Origin: Streptomyces sp. XD-27
GTDB taxonomy: Bacteria; Actinomycetota; Actinomycetes; Streptomycetales; Streptomycetaceae
Length of the DNA: 64,000 bases
Assembly: GCF_030553055.1 (NCBI RefSeq)
Contig: NZ_CP130713.1
Span: 3,720,001 to 3,784,000 of the forward strand
Reading direction: 5' to 3'
The notes under the pieces are model-generated. The model saw nothing but the letters and a program-made list of their open reading frames with translations. It had not been told where the DNA came from and made no database searches. Below are positions 1 through 7,847 of this stretch, piece after piece. Position 1 is the first letter of the stretch. Every line of letters starts with the position of its first letter. The position numbers were made by a program, and so were the translations under genes.

Positions 1-910
1 TGCCACGAGCCGGGCGGGCGGCGGAGGCGGGGCCGGGGCGGGCGGCAGAGCCGGGGCTGAGGCGGGCAGCGGAGGCGGGTCCCGGACGGGCGGTGGCGGT
101 GTGCCCTGGAGCCGCGGTGCGGTCCGTGGCCGTAGCCGCGTTCGTGACCGCAGCCGCGTCCGTGGCCGTAGCCGTCCGCGGCCCGCCGCCGTCCAGCAGC
201 AGGCGGTAGAGCCGCTGAAGCTCCGGTCCCGGCTCCGTACCGAGCCTGTCCGCGAGTCCGCGGCGCACGTCCTCGTACGCCGCGAGCGCGTCCGCCGACC
301 GCCCGATCGCACGCAGCGCCTGGATCAGCTGGGCGTGGAACGTTTCGTCAAGCGGGTGGTCGGCGACCAACTCGCGGAGTTCCGGAACCAGGGCGACGGC
401 CTGCCCGCGCGCCAGATCGGCCGCCACCCGCTGGTGCAGGGCGGTCAGCCGCAGCGCCTCGGGCCTTGCGGCCGCCGCCTCCCGGTCCGGCAGGTCGGCG
501 AGCGCCGGTCCACGCCAGAGCCCGAGCGCCGTACGGAGCGTGGCGGCCGCCGTCTCCGGGTCCCCGGCGTCGAGGGCGCGTCCGCCGACGTCCACCAGGC
601 GCTCGAAACGCAGCAGGTCGATGTCGTCGGGGGTGGCGTCGAGGCGGTAGCCGCCGGGTGCGGAGAGCACCGCGTCCCGCCCGAGGGCGCGCCGTAGCCG
701 GCCGACGAGCGCCTGGAGCGCGGCCAGGGCGTCGTGCGGTGGTTCGTCGCCCCAGACCTCGTCGATCAGGACGTCGACGGGGGTCGGGGTGGCGCGTGCG
801 GCGCGCAGCGCGAGCGCGGCGAGAAGCGCGCGGAGCCGGGCTCCGCCGACGGGGAGCGGCTGCCCGTCGGCGGCACGCGCTTCGGTGGGGCCGAGTATCA
901 GATACCGCAC
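1..910 (-). CDS. SARP/AfsR-type transcriptional regulator, N-terminal part (runs off left edge)
   Basis: Read leftward from a GTG at 910, the frame stays open to the window edge (about 303 codons, C-terminus missing). The N-terminus (RYLILGPTEAR, then LRALLAALAL and a VWGDEPP motif) is an OmpR-type winged-helix DNA-binding domain over residues 1-95. It is followed by a bacterial transcriptional activation domain (about 100-245) with the typical LWRGPALADLP and LGTEPGPELQRLY motifs. This architecture defines SARPs, which activate secondary-metabolite genes by binding heptameric direct repeats. After residue 250 the visible part turns into Ala/Thr/Pro-rich low complexity; whether an AfsR-like NB-ARC domain follows cannot be seen. 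AAGGA lies 10 nt before the GTG. It sits downstream of the asparagine-synthase-like gene on the same strand. Family assignment is firm; the target is unknown. Confidence 0.85.
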   Translation of the reverse strand, partial: MRYLILGPTEARAADGQPLPVGGARLRALLAALALRAARATPTPVDVLIDEVWGDEPPHDALAALQALVGRLRRALGRDAVLSAPGGYRLDATPDDIDLLRFERLVDVGGRALDAGDPETAAATLRTALGLWRGPALADLPDREAAAARPEALRLTALHQRVAADLARGQAVALVPELRELVADHPLDETFHAQLIQALRAIGRSADALAAYEDVRRGLADRLGTEPGPELQRLYRLLLDGGGPRTATATDAAAVTNAATATDRTAAPGHTATARPGPASAARLSPGSAARPGPASAARPARG

Positions 911-925
911 GGGAACATGGTCCTT

Positions 926-982
926 GGGGAAGGGGACGGGGACAGGGAGGGGACGGGGACGGGGAGGGGACGGGGACGGGGA
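926..982. repeat. G-tract tandem array (GGGGAC/GGGGAGG units)
   Basis: Ten runs of three or four G separated by AC, AGG or AA lie just upstream of the SARP start. The G-rich strand is the top strand, the non-template side for rightward reading and template for the SARP. Such spacing can fold as stacked G-quadruplexes. Downstream of it toward 1070, the motif CAAYGCG recurs at 1005, 1032 and 1060 (27-28 bp apart). Confidence 0.8.
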
Positions 983-1082
983 GCAGGCTTCCATGCGCCT
1001 GCCGCAACGCGCCTGCTTCGAAGCGCCGCTTCAACGCGCTTCTTTTAAAGAGCCTGCTGCAATGCGTCTGACTCCGCGATTC

Positions 1083-3164
1083 TCACAGGCTGGGGCGCGG
1101 GACCACGCCGCCCGCGACCGCCCGCTGGCGCGGTGCCGCCGTGCCCGTCCAGCATGTTCCGCGCCGGGCCAGCAGGCGGCGCAGCCACAGTTCCGTGGCG
1201 ACCAGCTCGGCCAGGCCGTCCAGCGGGAGCCGTTCGCCCTCCGCCGCCGCTCGCAGGGCCTTGCGGACGACGCGCGCCTCGACCAGCCCCGCGTCCGCCA
1301 GCAGCGGTGCCTCGAAGAGGTCGATGAGGTCGCTCGCGTACGTGCGCAGTCCGGCGCGTACGGCGGCGTTGTGGGCGGCGTGGGACGTGGCGCCCCAGCC
1401 GGGTGGCAGGTCGCGGATGCCCGCGCCCGCGAGTACGGCGCGCAGGACCGCGGCGCGCGCCCCCGGTTGCACGCGGAGTGCCTCGGGGAGCGCGCGGCAG
1501 GCGCGGACGACCTGGTTGTCCAGAAAGGGCGCGTGCAGTCGCTGGCTGCGTACCTCCGCGGCCTGTTCGAAGACGCGCTGGTCGGCGGCGTAACGGGCAA
1601 GCGCGGCATCGGCACGGCGCTCGCCGGGGCGGCGGAGCGCGGCCGGTCGGGCGGCCGCCGCTTCCAGGCGAACCGATACCTCTGCCAGCGCCTCGCCGGT
1701 CAGCCACCGCGCGGCGGGCCCGGGGCGGCACCAGGTGAGCGCGGCGAGGGAGGCGGAGACCACACCGGTGGCGCCCGGCCCGGCATCGCCGGCGAAGCGG
1801 CGTTCCATCAGGCGGTGTGCGGCGTCCTCCAGACCGTCCTTGTACGGCGTACGGGCCAGTCTGCGGGCGGCGCGGTAGACGGTGAAGGGGACGAAGAAGG
1901 AGTGCGCGGACGGCCCGTCGGCACGGGCGAGGGCCGTGGCGGGCCGCAGCAGGTGCCTGCGGCGCCGGTCGAGCAGCAGATCCGCGAGGCGGGCGGGATG
2001 CGCGTCGAGCACCTGGCGGGCGCCGTGCCCGATGAAGTGGTCGGCGCTGCCCGCGGCGAGTCTGCGGCGGTGGCGTTCGGCGTGGACGAGGGAGGGGCCG
2101 GGCTCGTCGGTGAGCGGTCCGCCGCCGAGGGACGCGTACGGCAGGGCCTCCTCGCCGGCGGCGACCACGACGTGGTGCAGACGGGGGTTCTCCGCGATGC
2201 TGCGGGCGCGTTCGAGTTCCGCCTCGCGGGTCCGGCCGCGTACGACCAGGTCGTTGAAGGTGACGACGAGCAGGCGCTCGCCCGCCCCGGTGCCATGGCC
2301 GAGCACGGTGCCGGGTACGCCCGGGAGTCCGGCGGCCAGCAGCGCCAGCGTGCCGGAAGCGCTGCCTCCGGACAGATCCGCGCCGACGCCGGGGGCCGGT
2401 GCGCCACGGGCCGCCCGCCGCTCCGCCGGGCCCATCCCGGGTACGGGGCCGGGGTCGAGGTGGCCGGTCTCGGGGGCGTGGCGGGGCGCGGTGAGCCTGG
2501 CTCGTACGGCGTCGACCAGCGCGTCCCGCACGCCCTCCACCGCCTCCTGCGGGTCGCGTTGGGGCGCGGCGACGGCGAGGGAGGCGATGGGTTCGTAACC
2601 GACGATGTCGCGCGCGCCCTCGCGGAGGATCAGCGCGTGGCCCGGCGCCACGCGCCGTACACCCGCATAAGGGGTGCCGTCGCCGACGGCCTCCGGGGAG
2701 TCGGGGCAGGCGAGCAGTGCGGCGAGGTGGCTGACGTCGAGCTGCGCCTCGACGAGGTCGGCGAGGGGCAGCGCGGCGGTGGCATAGGCGGTGCCGCCCG
2801 CCCAGTCCGTATGGAACACGGGGCGGGCACCGGCGAGATCCCCCACAACGGTGACACGCCGGCCGACCTGGGCGACGGCGGTGTAGCTGCCGGGCCAGGC
2901 GCTCAGATGCCGCAGGGCGCCGCCGCGCGCGGCGAACAGGCCGACGCGCAGCTCCTCGTCGGTCGCGCCGCAGCAGCCGAAGACCGCGAGCCGGGTGAAG
3001 GGGTCGGTCTGGACGACGCGCACCTCGTCGGGGCGCCAGTCGCCGACGGCCCAGAGCGGATCCGGGTCGGCCCACAGCAGTTGGGCGCCGACCGGCTGTA
3101 CGCCACCGCCGTCGGCCGTGGCCGGTCCCGAGGCGGCTCTGCTCCACCCCACCAACCACCGCAT
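1083..3164 (-). CDS. Asparagine-synthase-like ligase (lasso-cyclase-like architecture)
   Basis: A 693-residue protein with a degenerate class II glutaminase-like N-terminal domain (about 1-200, no N-terminal catalytic Cys) and a C-terminal asparagine synthase fold. The ATP-pyrophosphatase loop is at residues 265-270 as SGGSAS; asparagine synthetases and lasso-peptide macrolactam synthetases normally have SGGxDS, so the loop Asp is Ala here. Further on RLHAPFLDNQVV matches the conserved R-PFLD motif of the family. The family adenylates a carboxylate and forms an amide. The start is the ATG at 3164 with GGAGG 5 nt upstream; a GTG at 3176 is possible but overlaps that site. No precursor peptide, RRE protein or leader protease was found nearby, so it is not part of a complete lasso cluster here. 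The role is unknown; an orphan amide ligase or a non-catalytic relative are both open. Confidence 0.75.
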   Translation of the reverse strand: MRWLVGWSRAASGPATADGGGVQPVGAQLLWADPDPLWAVGDWRPDEVRVVQTDPFTRLAVFGCCGATDEELRVGLFAARGGALRHLSAWPGSYTAVAQVGRRVTVVGDLAGARPVFHTDWAGGTAYATAALPLADLVEAQLDVSHLAALLACPDSPEAVGDGTPYAGVRRVAPGHALILREGARDIVGYEPIASLAVAAPQRDPQEAVEGVRDALVDAVRARLTAPRHAPETGHLDPGPVPGMGPAERRAARGAPAPGVGADLSGGSASGTLALLAAGLPGVPGTVLGHGTGAGERLLVVTFNDLVVRGRTREAELERARSIAENPRLHHVVVAAGEEALPYASLGGGPLTDEPGPSLVHAERHRRRLAAGSADHFIGHGARQVLDAHPARLADLLLDRRRRHLLRPATALARADGPSAHSFFVPFTVYRAARRLARTPYKDGLEDAAHRLMERRFAGDAGPGATGVVSASLAALTWCRPGPAARWLTGEALAEVSVRLEAAAARPAALRRPGERRADAALARYAADQRVFEQAAEVRSQRLHAPFLDNQVVRACRALPEALRVQPGARAAVLRAVLAGAGIRDLPPGWGATSHAAHNAAVRAGLRTYASDLIDLFEAPLLADAGLVEARVVRKALRAAAEGERLPLDGLAELVATELWLRRLLARRGTCWTGTAAPRQRAVAGGVVPRPSL

Positions 3165-3621
3165 CGGCGCCTCCACAGGCTGTGGACAACCAAGAACCAG
3201 CAGTCATCCTGCGCAGCAATATGCACAGCAAGTCGACGGATTCGGCATCCTGCCGGGCAGCGCTCGGGCAATAACGGGATCACCACGGGCGCGCGCCCTC
3301 GCACGCGACCCGAGAGTGCGCGCTACCGCTCCGCCGTGGCCCATGCTGCCACGAGTGGGGCGTACGGGAGCGTGCGCGCGCGAACGACACGTCGGCGGCG
3401 GCGCGTTGGCACGGGCGGCCGACGTCGGCATCAGCATCGGTATCGGCATTGCCGTCGGTGTCGGTGCGGGTGTGGGAACGCGGCACCGGAGCCGGCGGCT
3501 CCGGGGCTTCCGCGTCGGGCCTCCCCCTCCCCGGCCCGGCGCGGCAGCCCGGCCGTCAGGAGCGGCTTTCAGCCATTTTTCTGACGGGCCTTCCGTGGGC
3601 TTGCGGAGGCCCCACATCACA

Positions 3622-3650
3622 GTCCGGGAGGTGGCGTCCACCTCCCGGAC
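3622..3650. repeat. Perfect 13-bp inverted repeat, 3-nt loop
   Basis: GTCCGGGAGGTGG, then CGT, then CCACCTCCCGGAC. There is no T-run on either side, so it is not a canonical intrinsic terminator. It could be a factor-binding palindrome or a structured RNA element in the intergenic region. Confidence 0.7.
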
Positions 3651-3859
3651 CGTTCCGCCGCCCGCGGGGAATGAGGCGGCGGCATCCCCCAGCCCACCGG
3701 CTTTTGCGCCGTGGGCCGACCCACGCAGCACTATGGAAACGCTCACGCGGCGGGCGGGACAGAGCGCACAGACGGGCGCACAGCCACACACACCGGGAGC
3801 ACACGCCCCGTCCCGCACCCGCGTTCGTACAAGAATCTCGCCATCCGGGACTAGACCTC

Positions 3860-3888
3860 TTAACGGTCGGGATCCGGCGAACTACGCT
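3860..3888 (+). promoter_or_regulatory. Candidate promoter of the NsdA-like gene
   Basis: TTAACG (3860-3865) and TACGCT (3883-3888) are separated by 17 bp, a plausible housekeeping sigma promoter, about 60 nt before the start codon. Inferred by eye. Confidence 0.45.
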
Positions 3889-3949
3889 GGGTTTACGAAT
3901 GCCCCGTGCCTATGCCGGGGCGGCCGTCGGCGCTGTTCGAGGGGTGCGC

Positions 3950-5383
3950 ATGTCCAGGGAGCCACGCGGGCCGAACGAGAAGCTCGGCACCGTTCTCGCG
4001 CTCGCGGGAATCAGCAATGCCGGGCTCGCGCGCAGAGTCAACGACCTCGGCGCTCAACGCGGCCTGACCCTTCGCTACGACAAGACGTCCGTGGCTCGCT
4101 GGGTCTCCAAGGGGATGGTCCCCCAAGGGGCCGCCCCCCATCTGATCGCCGCCGCGATCGGCTCCAAGCTGGGCCGTCCGGTGCCGCTGCACGAGATCGG
4201 GCTCGCCGACGCGGACCCCGCCCCCGAGGTCGGCCTCGCCTTCCCGCGCGACATCGGCCAGGCCGTACGGACCGCGACCGAGCTGTACCGCCTGGACCTG
4301 GTGGGGCGGCGCGGGGGCGGCGGCATATGGCAGAGCCTCGCCGGTTCCTTCGCGGTGAGCGCTTACGCGACACCCGCCTCACGCTGGCTGATAACCCCCG
4401 CGGACACCTCTGTCGCGCGCGAGCCCAAGGAAGCCGACAGCGGCGGCGGATCCGACATCCCTTCCCAGCGCGTCGGGCACAGCGACGTCAGCAAGCTGCG
4501 GGAGGCCGCGGAGGACGCGCGCCGCTGGGACTCCAAGTACGGGGGCGGCGACTGGCGTTCCTCGATGGTGCCCGAGTGCCTGCGCGTGGACGCCGCCCCC
4601 CTGCTCCTCGGCTCGTACACCGACGAGGTCGGGCGGGCGCTGTTCGGCGCCACCGCCGAACTCACCAGGCTGGCCGGCTGGATGGCCTTCGACACCGGGC
4701 AGCAGGAGGCGGCCCAGCGGTACTACATCCAGGCGCTGCGGCTCGCCCGTGCGGCCGCCGACGTGCCGTTGGGCGGGTACGTCCTGGCGTCGATGAGCCT
4801 GCAGGCCACCTACCGCGGCTTCGCCGACGAGGGCGTGGACCTGGCGCAGGCCGCGCTGGAGCGCAACCGGGGCCTGGCCACCGCACGCACCATGAGCTTC
4901 TTCCGCCTGGTCGAGGCGCGCGCCCAGGCCAAGGCGGGGGACGGACCGGCCTGCGGGGCGGCGCTGAAGGCCGCGGAGGGGTGGCTGGAGCGGTCACGCG
5001 TGGGCGATCCGGACCCGTCCTGGCTGGACTTCTACACCCACGAGCGGTTCGCGGCGGATGCCGCCGAGTGCTACCGCGACCTGAAGCTGCCGCGCCAGGT
5101 GCGGCGGTTCACCGAGCAGGCGCTGTCGCGGCCGACGGAGGAGTTCGTGCGCTCACACGGGCTGCGGCTGGTGGTGTCGGCCGTCGCGGAGCTGGAATCG
5201 GGCAATCTGGACGCGGCGTGCGCGCAGGGCGCGCGGGCGGTGGAGGTGGCGGGGCGCATCTCGTCGGCCCGTACGACGGAGTACGTCCGGGACCTGCTGC
5301 ACCGCCTGGAGCCGTACGGGCACGAGCCCCGCGTCGCCGAGCTGCGGGAGCGCGCGCGGCCGCTGCTGGTCACCCCGGCCTGA
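3950..5383 (+). CDS. NsdA-family regulator of sporulation and antibiotic production
   Basis: 477 residues. The N-terminus ([26 protein letters not shown], described here in part) resembles a helix-turn-helix region with a conserved [12 protein letters not shown] segment typical of the NsdA family. The middle and C-terminus form TPR-like helical pairs, for example around the stretch [19 protein letters not shown]. Streptomyces usually has several paralogues; NsdA itself represses sporulation and actinorhodin synthesis in S. coelicolor, and this copy corresponds by context to the one next to lhgO/trmB, usually annotated sporulation-associated protein. The ATG at 3950 has GAGGGG 7 nt upstream and is preferred over longer in-frame starts. 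It stands alone with its own promoter. Confidence 0.85.
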   Translation: MSREPRGPNEKLGTVLALAGISNAGLARRVNDLGAQRGLTLRYDKTSVARWVSKGMVPQGAAPHLIAAAIGSKLGRPVPLHEIGLADADPAPEVGLAFPRDIGQAVRTATELYRLDLVGRRGGGGIWQSLAGSFAVSAYATPASRWLITPADTSVAREPKEADSGGGSDIPSQRVGHSDVSKLREAAEDARRWDSKYGGGDWRSSMVPECLRVDAAPLLLGSYTDEVGRALFGATAELTRLAGWMAFDTGQQEAAQRYYIQALRLARAAADVPLGGYVLASMSLQATYRGFADEGVDLAQAALERNRGLATARTMSFFRLVEARAQAKAGDGPACGAALKAAEGWLERSRVGDPDPSWLDFYTHERFAADAAECYRDLKLPRQVRRFTEQALSRPTEEFVRSHGLRLVVSAVAELESGNLDAACAQGARAVEVAGRISSARTTEYVRDLLHRLEPYGHEPRVAELRERARPLLVTPA

Positions 5384-5454
5384 GGAGCAGCGGACCAGCG
5401 GACCGCGACCCCCGCGACCCGCGGATCACGCGCCTGAGCATCGCCGCGGGCCCA

Positions 5455-5482
5455 TTGTCAGTGGGGCGCGTCATGATAGTGA
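5455..5482 (+). promoter_or_regulatory. Candidate promoter of lhgO
   Basis: TTGTCA (5455-5460) followed after 16 bp by TAGTGA (5477-5482), about 50 nt before the lhgO start. The -10 match is imperfect. Confidence 0.4.
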
Positions 5483-5531
5483 TCGTCGTGCGAGCGGTTG
5501 AGCGTCGGGAGCTGCGGGGAGGTGACGTGAC

Positions 5532-6743
5532 GTGGCGACGTGGGACTGCGATGTGCTGGTGATCGGGGGCGGCATCGTCGGCCTGTCGACGGCGTATGCG
5601 ATCACGCGGGCCGCGCCGGGCACCCGCGTGATCGTGCTGGAGAAGGAGGCGGGCCCGGCCCGCCACCAGACCGGCCGCAACAGCGGTGTGATCCACAGCG
5701 GTATCTACTACCGTCCGGGATCTCTGAAGGCCCGGTTCGCGGTGCAGGGCGCCGCCGAGATGGTGAAGTTCTGCGCGGAGCATGACATCCCGCACGAGGT
5801 GACCGGCAAGCTGATCGTCGCGACCGAGCGCGTGGAGCTGCCGCGGCTGCACGCCCTGGTGCAGCGCGGCCGGGAGAACGGGATACCGGTGCGGGAGCTG
5901 GGCCCCGCCCAGATCCTGGAGTACGAGCCGCATGTGCGCGGCCTGGCCGCGATCCACGTCGGCTCCACCGGCGTGTGCGACTTCAAGGCGGTGGCGTCGC
6001 GGCTGGCCGGGCTGGCGGAGGACGCGGGCGCCTCCGTGCGGTACGGGTCGGAGGTCCGCGCCATCGGGCGCCGCCCGTCGGCGGTCGCGGTCCGCACGGC
6101 GGACGGGACGGTGCTGAGAGCGGGGGCACTGGTCAACTGCGCGGGGCTGCACTGCGACCGGATCGCCCGGCTGGCCGGGGACGACCCGGGGATGCGGATC
6201 GTCCCCTTCCGCGGGGAGTACTACGAGCTGGCTCCGCCTCGGGCCCCGCTCGTCAGGGGCCTGGTCTATCCGGTGCCCGACCCGGCGTTCCCCTTCCTCG
6301 GCGTGCATCTGACGCGCGGCATCGAAGGCGACGTGCACATCGGGCCGAACGCGGTGCCCGCGCTCGCGCGCGAGGGCTACACCTGGCGCACGGCGCGGCC
6401 CCGGGAGCTGGCCGAGACCCTGGCGTTCCCCGGCCCGTGGCGGATGGCCCGGGAGCACTGGCGGTACGGCGTGGGCGAGCTGCGCCGCTCGGTGTCCAAG
6501 CGCGCCTTCACCGCCGCCGTCCGCCGGCTGCTGCCCGTGGTGACGGCCGACGATCTCATACGGGCCCCGGCGGGCGTCCGCGCGCAGGCGGTGCTGCGGG
6601 ACGGCACGCTCGTGGACGACTTCCTCTTCGCCGAGTCGCAGCGGGTGGTCCATGTGCTCAACGCGCCGTCCCCGGCCGCGACGGCGTCCCTGCCCATCGG
6701 GCGAGAGGTGGCCCGGCGGGCGCTGGCGGCGTTGCGGGGCTGA
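5532..6743 (+). CDS. lhgO: L-2-hydroxyglutarate oxidase (FAD-dependent)
   Basis: 403 residues of the DAO/glycerol-3-phosphate-oxidase fold. The N-terminus has the FAD Rossmann motif VIGGGIVGLSTA (residues 9-20) followed by VIVLEKEAG. The segment RHQTGRNSGVIHSGIYY, the HVGSTGVCDFKAV stretch and GLHCDRIARLAG are hallmarks of LhgO. The enzyme oxidises L-2-hydroxyglutarate to 2-oxoglutarate at the membrane, passing electrons to the quinone pool or oxygen; it removes a by-product of dehydrogenases acting on 2-oxoglutarate. The length fits the family (about 400). The GTG at 5532 follows GGGGAGG. It is monocistronic-looking, 105 bp before trmB. Confidence 0.9.
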   Translation: MATWDCDVLVIGGGIVGLSTAYAITRAAPGTRVIVLEKEAGPARHQTGRNSGVIHSGIYYRPGSLKARFAVQGAAEMVKFCAEHDIPHEVTGKLIVATERVELPRLHALVQRGRENGIPVRELGPAQILEYEPHVRGLAAIHVGSTGVCDFKAVASRLAGLAEDAGASVRYGSEVRAIGRRPSAVAVRTADGTVLRAGALVNCAGLHCDRIARLAGDDPGMRIVPFRGEYYELAPPRAPLVRGLVYPVPDPAFPFLGVHLTRGIEGDVHIGPNAVPALAREGYTWRTARPRELAETLAFPGPWRMAREHWRYGVGELRRSVSKRAFTAAVRRLLPVVTADDLIRAPAGVRAQAVLRDGTLVDDFLFAESQRVVHVLNAPSPAATASLPIGREVARRALAALRG

Positions 6744-6833
6744 GGACGGCCGCGGCGGGCGGGCGCTGGACGCCGCGCCCCGTCTCCGTGCCGCCGGCTC
6801 CCCGCGTCTCCCCGCGCCCTCCCCACGGCCCCG

Positions 6834-6839
6834 TAGAAT
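6834..6839 (+). promoter_or_regulatory. -10 box for a probable leaderless trmB mRNA
   Basis: TAGAAT ends 9 nt before the GTG start, and no Shine-Dalgarno sequence is visible, suggesting that transcription starts at or just before the start codon. Confidence 0.45.
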
Positions 6840-6848
6840 CGACCTACT

Positions 6849-7694
6849 GTGTCAGAGAACCACGCCGTGCCCGAGAACCACGCCGCCACCCCGAGCGAGC
6901 CCGCTGCGGGGAGCCGGACCATCCACGCGCAGCGTGGAGCGTCCGCCCCGCGAGACCGCAGCACCCCGATGTTCCCCGACGGGCCGGTGCCCGATCCGGC
7001 CGGTTCGCACCACGAGCGCCGGATCCGCTCGTTCCGCCCCCGGCGCGGGCGCGTCACCCCCGGTCAGGGCGAGGCACTGCGCCGGCTGTGGAACCAGTGG
7101 GGCCTGGACATCGACGGCCTGCACCCCATCGACCTGGGCGAGCTCTTCGGCGAGCCCGAGCTGCCCGTCGTGCTGGAGATCGGTTTCGGCATGGGCGAGG
7201 CCACGGCCCAGATGGCGGCGGCCGACCCCGGCACGGGCATACTCGCCGCCGACGTCCACACCCCCGGCCAGGGAAACCTGCTGGCCCTCGCCGAGCGGAA
7301 CAGGCTCTCCAACATCCGGGTGGCGAACGGCGACGCGATCATCCTGTTGCGCGAGATGCTCGCCCCCGCTTCCCTGTCCGGCCTGCGCGTCTACTTCCCC
7401 GACCCGTGGCCGAAGAAGCGGCACCACAAGCGCCGTCTGATCCAGCCCGAGTTCGTCGCGCTCGCCGCGACCCGGCTGAAGCCCGGGGCGCTCCTGCACT
7501 GCGCCACCGACTGGGAGCCGTACGCGGAGCAGATGCTGGAGGTCCTGACCGCCAGCCCGGACTTCGAGAACACGCAGGCCGACGGCGGGTACGCACCGCG
7601 CCCGGACTTCCGTCCGCTGACGAAGTTCGAAGGCCAGGGGCTGGAGAAGGGCCACCGCGTCAACGACCTGCTGTTCCGTCGCCGTACGGCGTGA
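6849..7694 (+). CDS. trmB: tRNA (guanine-N7-)-methyltransferase
   Basis: 281 residues. The SAM-binding motif VLEIGFGMGEATAQMA lies near residue 112, followed by NIRVANGDA and YFPDPWPKKRHHKRR, the last being the signature of TrmB. It methylates G46 in the tRNA variable loop using S-adenosylmethionine. The first 55 residues are a polar extension common in Streptomyces. The GTG at 6849 has no good ribosome site but does have a TAGAAT box 9 nt upstream, so leaderless translation is likely; a start further in cannot be excluded. The last codons and stop are duplicated 75 bp downstream. Confidence 0.92.
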   Translation: MSENHAVPENHAATPSEPAAGSRTIHAQRGASAPRDRSTPMFPDGPVPDPAGSHHERRIRSFRPRRGRVTPGQGEALRRLWNQWGLDIDGLHPIDLGELFGEPELPVVLEIGFGMGEATAQMAAADPGTGILAADVHTPGQGNLLALAERNRLSNIRVANGDAIILLREMLAPASLSGLRVYFPDPWPKKRHHKRRLIQPEFVALAATRLKPGALLHCATDWEPYAEQMLEVLTASPDFENTQADGGYAPRPDFRPLTKFEGQGLEKGHRVNDLLFRRRTA

Positions 7695-7775
7695 GGCCGC
7701 CCCGGCGCCCCACACCATGCTGCTCCGGCGCCGCACGAGACAAGGCTGCTCCGGCGCCGTACGGCGTGAGGCCGC
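7680..7775 (+). repeat. 21-bp direct repeat copying the trmB 3' end
   Basis: The sequence over the trmB stop codon at 7680-7700 recurs exactly at 7755-7775. In between, TGCTCCGGCGCCG occurs at 7721 and 7747. The second copy lies in the trmB-prsW spacer and repeats the stop codon. Confidence 0.85.
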
Positions 7776-7835
7776 GGGTCATTGCGGTCGGGGCGGCTGG
7801 GCATAATCCCTGAGCCCCCCCCACTCCCCCTTCGT

Positions 7836-7841
7836 TAGGGT
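7836..7841 (+). promoter_or_regulatory. -10 box for a probable leaderless PrsW-family mRNA
   Basis: TAGGGT ends 6 nt before the GTG at 7848. No ribosome-binding site is present between them, as expected for a leaderless Streptomyces transcript. Confidence 0.5.
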
Positions 7842-7847
7842 CGTCGA

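Larger units (their letters stand above)
3165..3949. other. 785-bp divergent intergenic region
   Basis: This separates the leftward ligase gene from the rightward NsdA-like gene. No reading frame with convincing codon pattern or ribosome site was found. It holds an alternating ATCGGC/GTCGGT-rich low-complexity patch near 3420-3475, a perfect hairpin at 3622-3650, and the NsdA-like promoter at its right end. A small precursor peptide was looked for on the minus strand and not found. Confidence 0.6.

Noticed and set aside
3204..3818. Possible lasso precursor or small gene upstream of the ligase
   Set aside because: Frames there are Arg/Pro-rich without ribosome site, leader motif or core peptide pattern.
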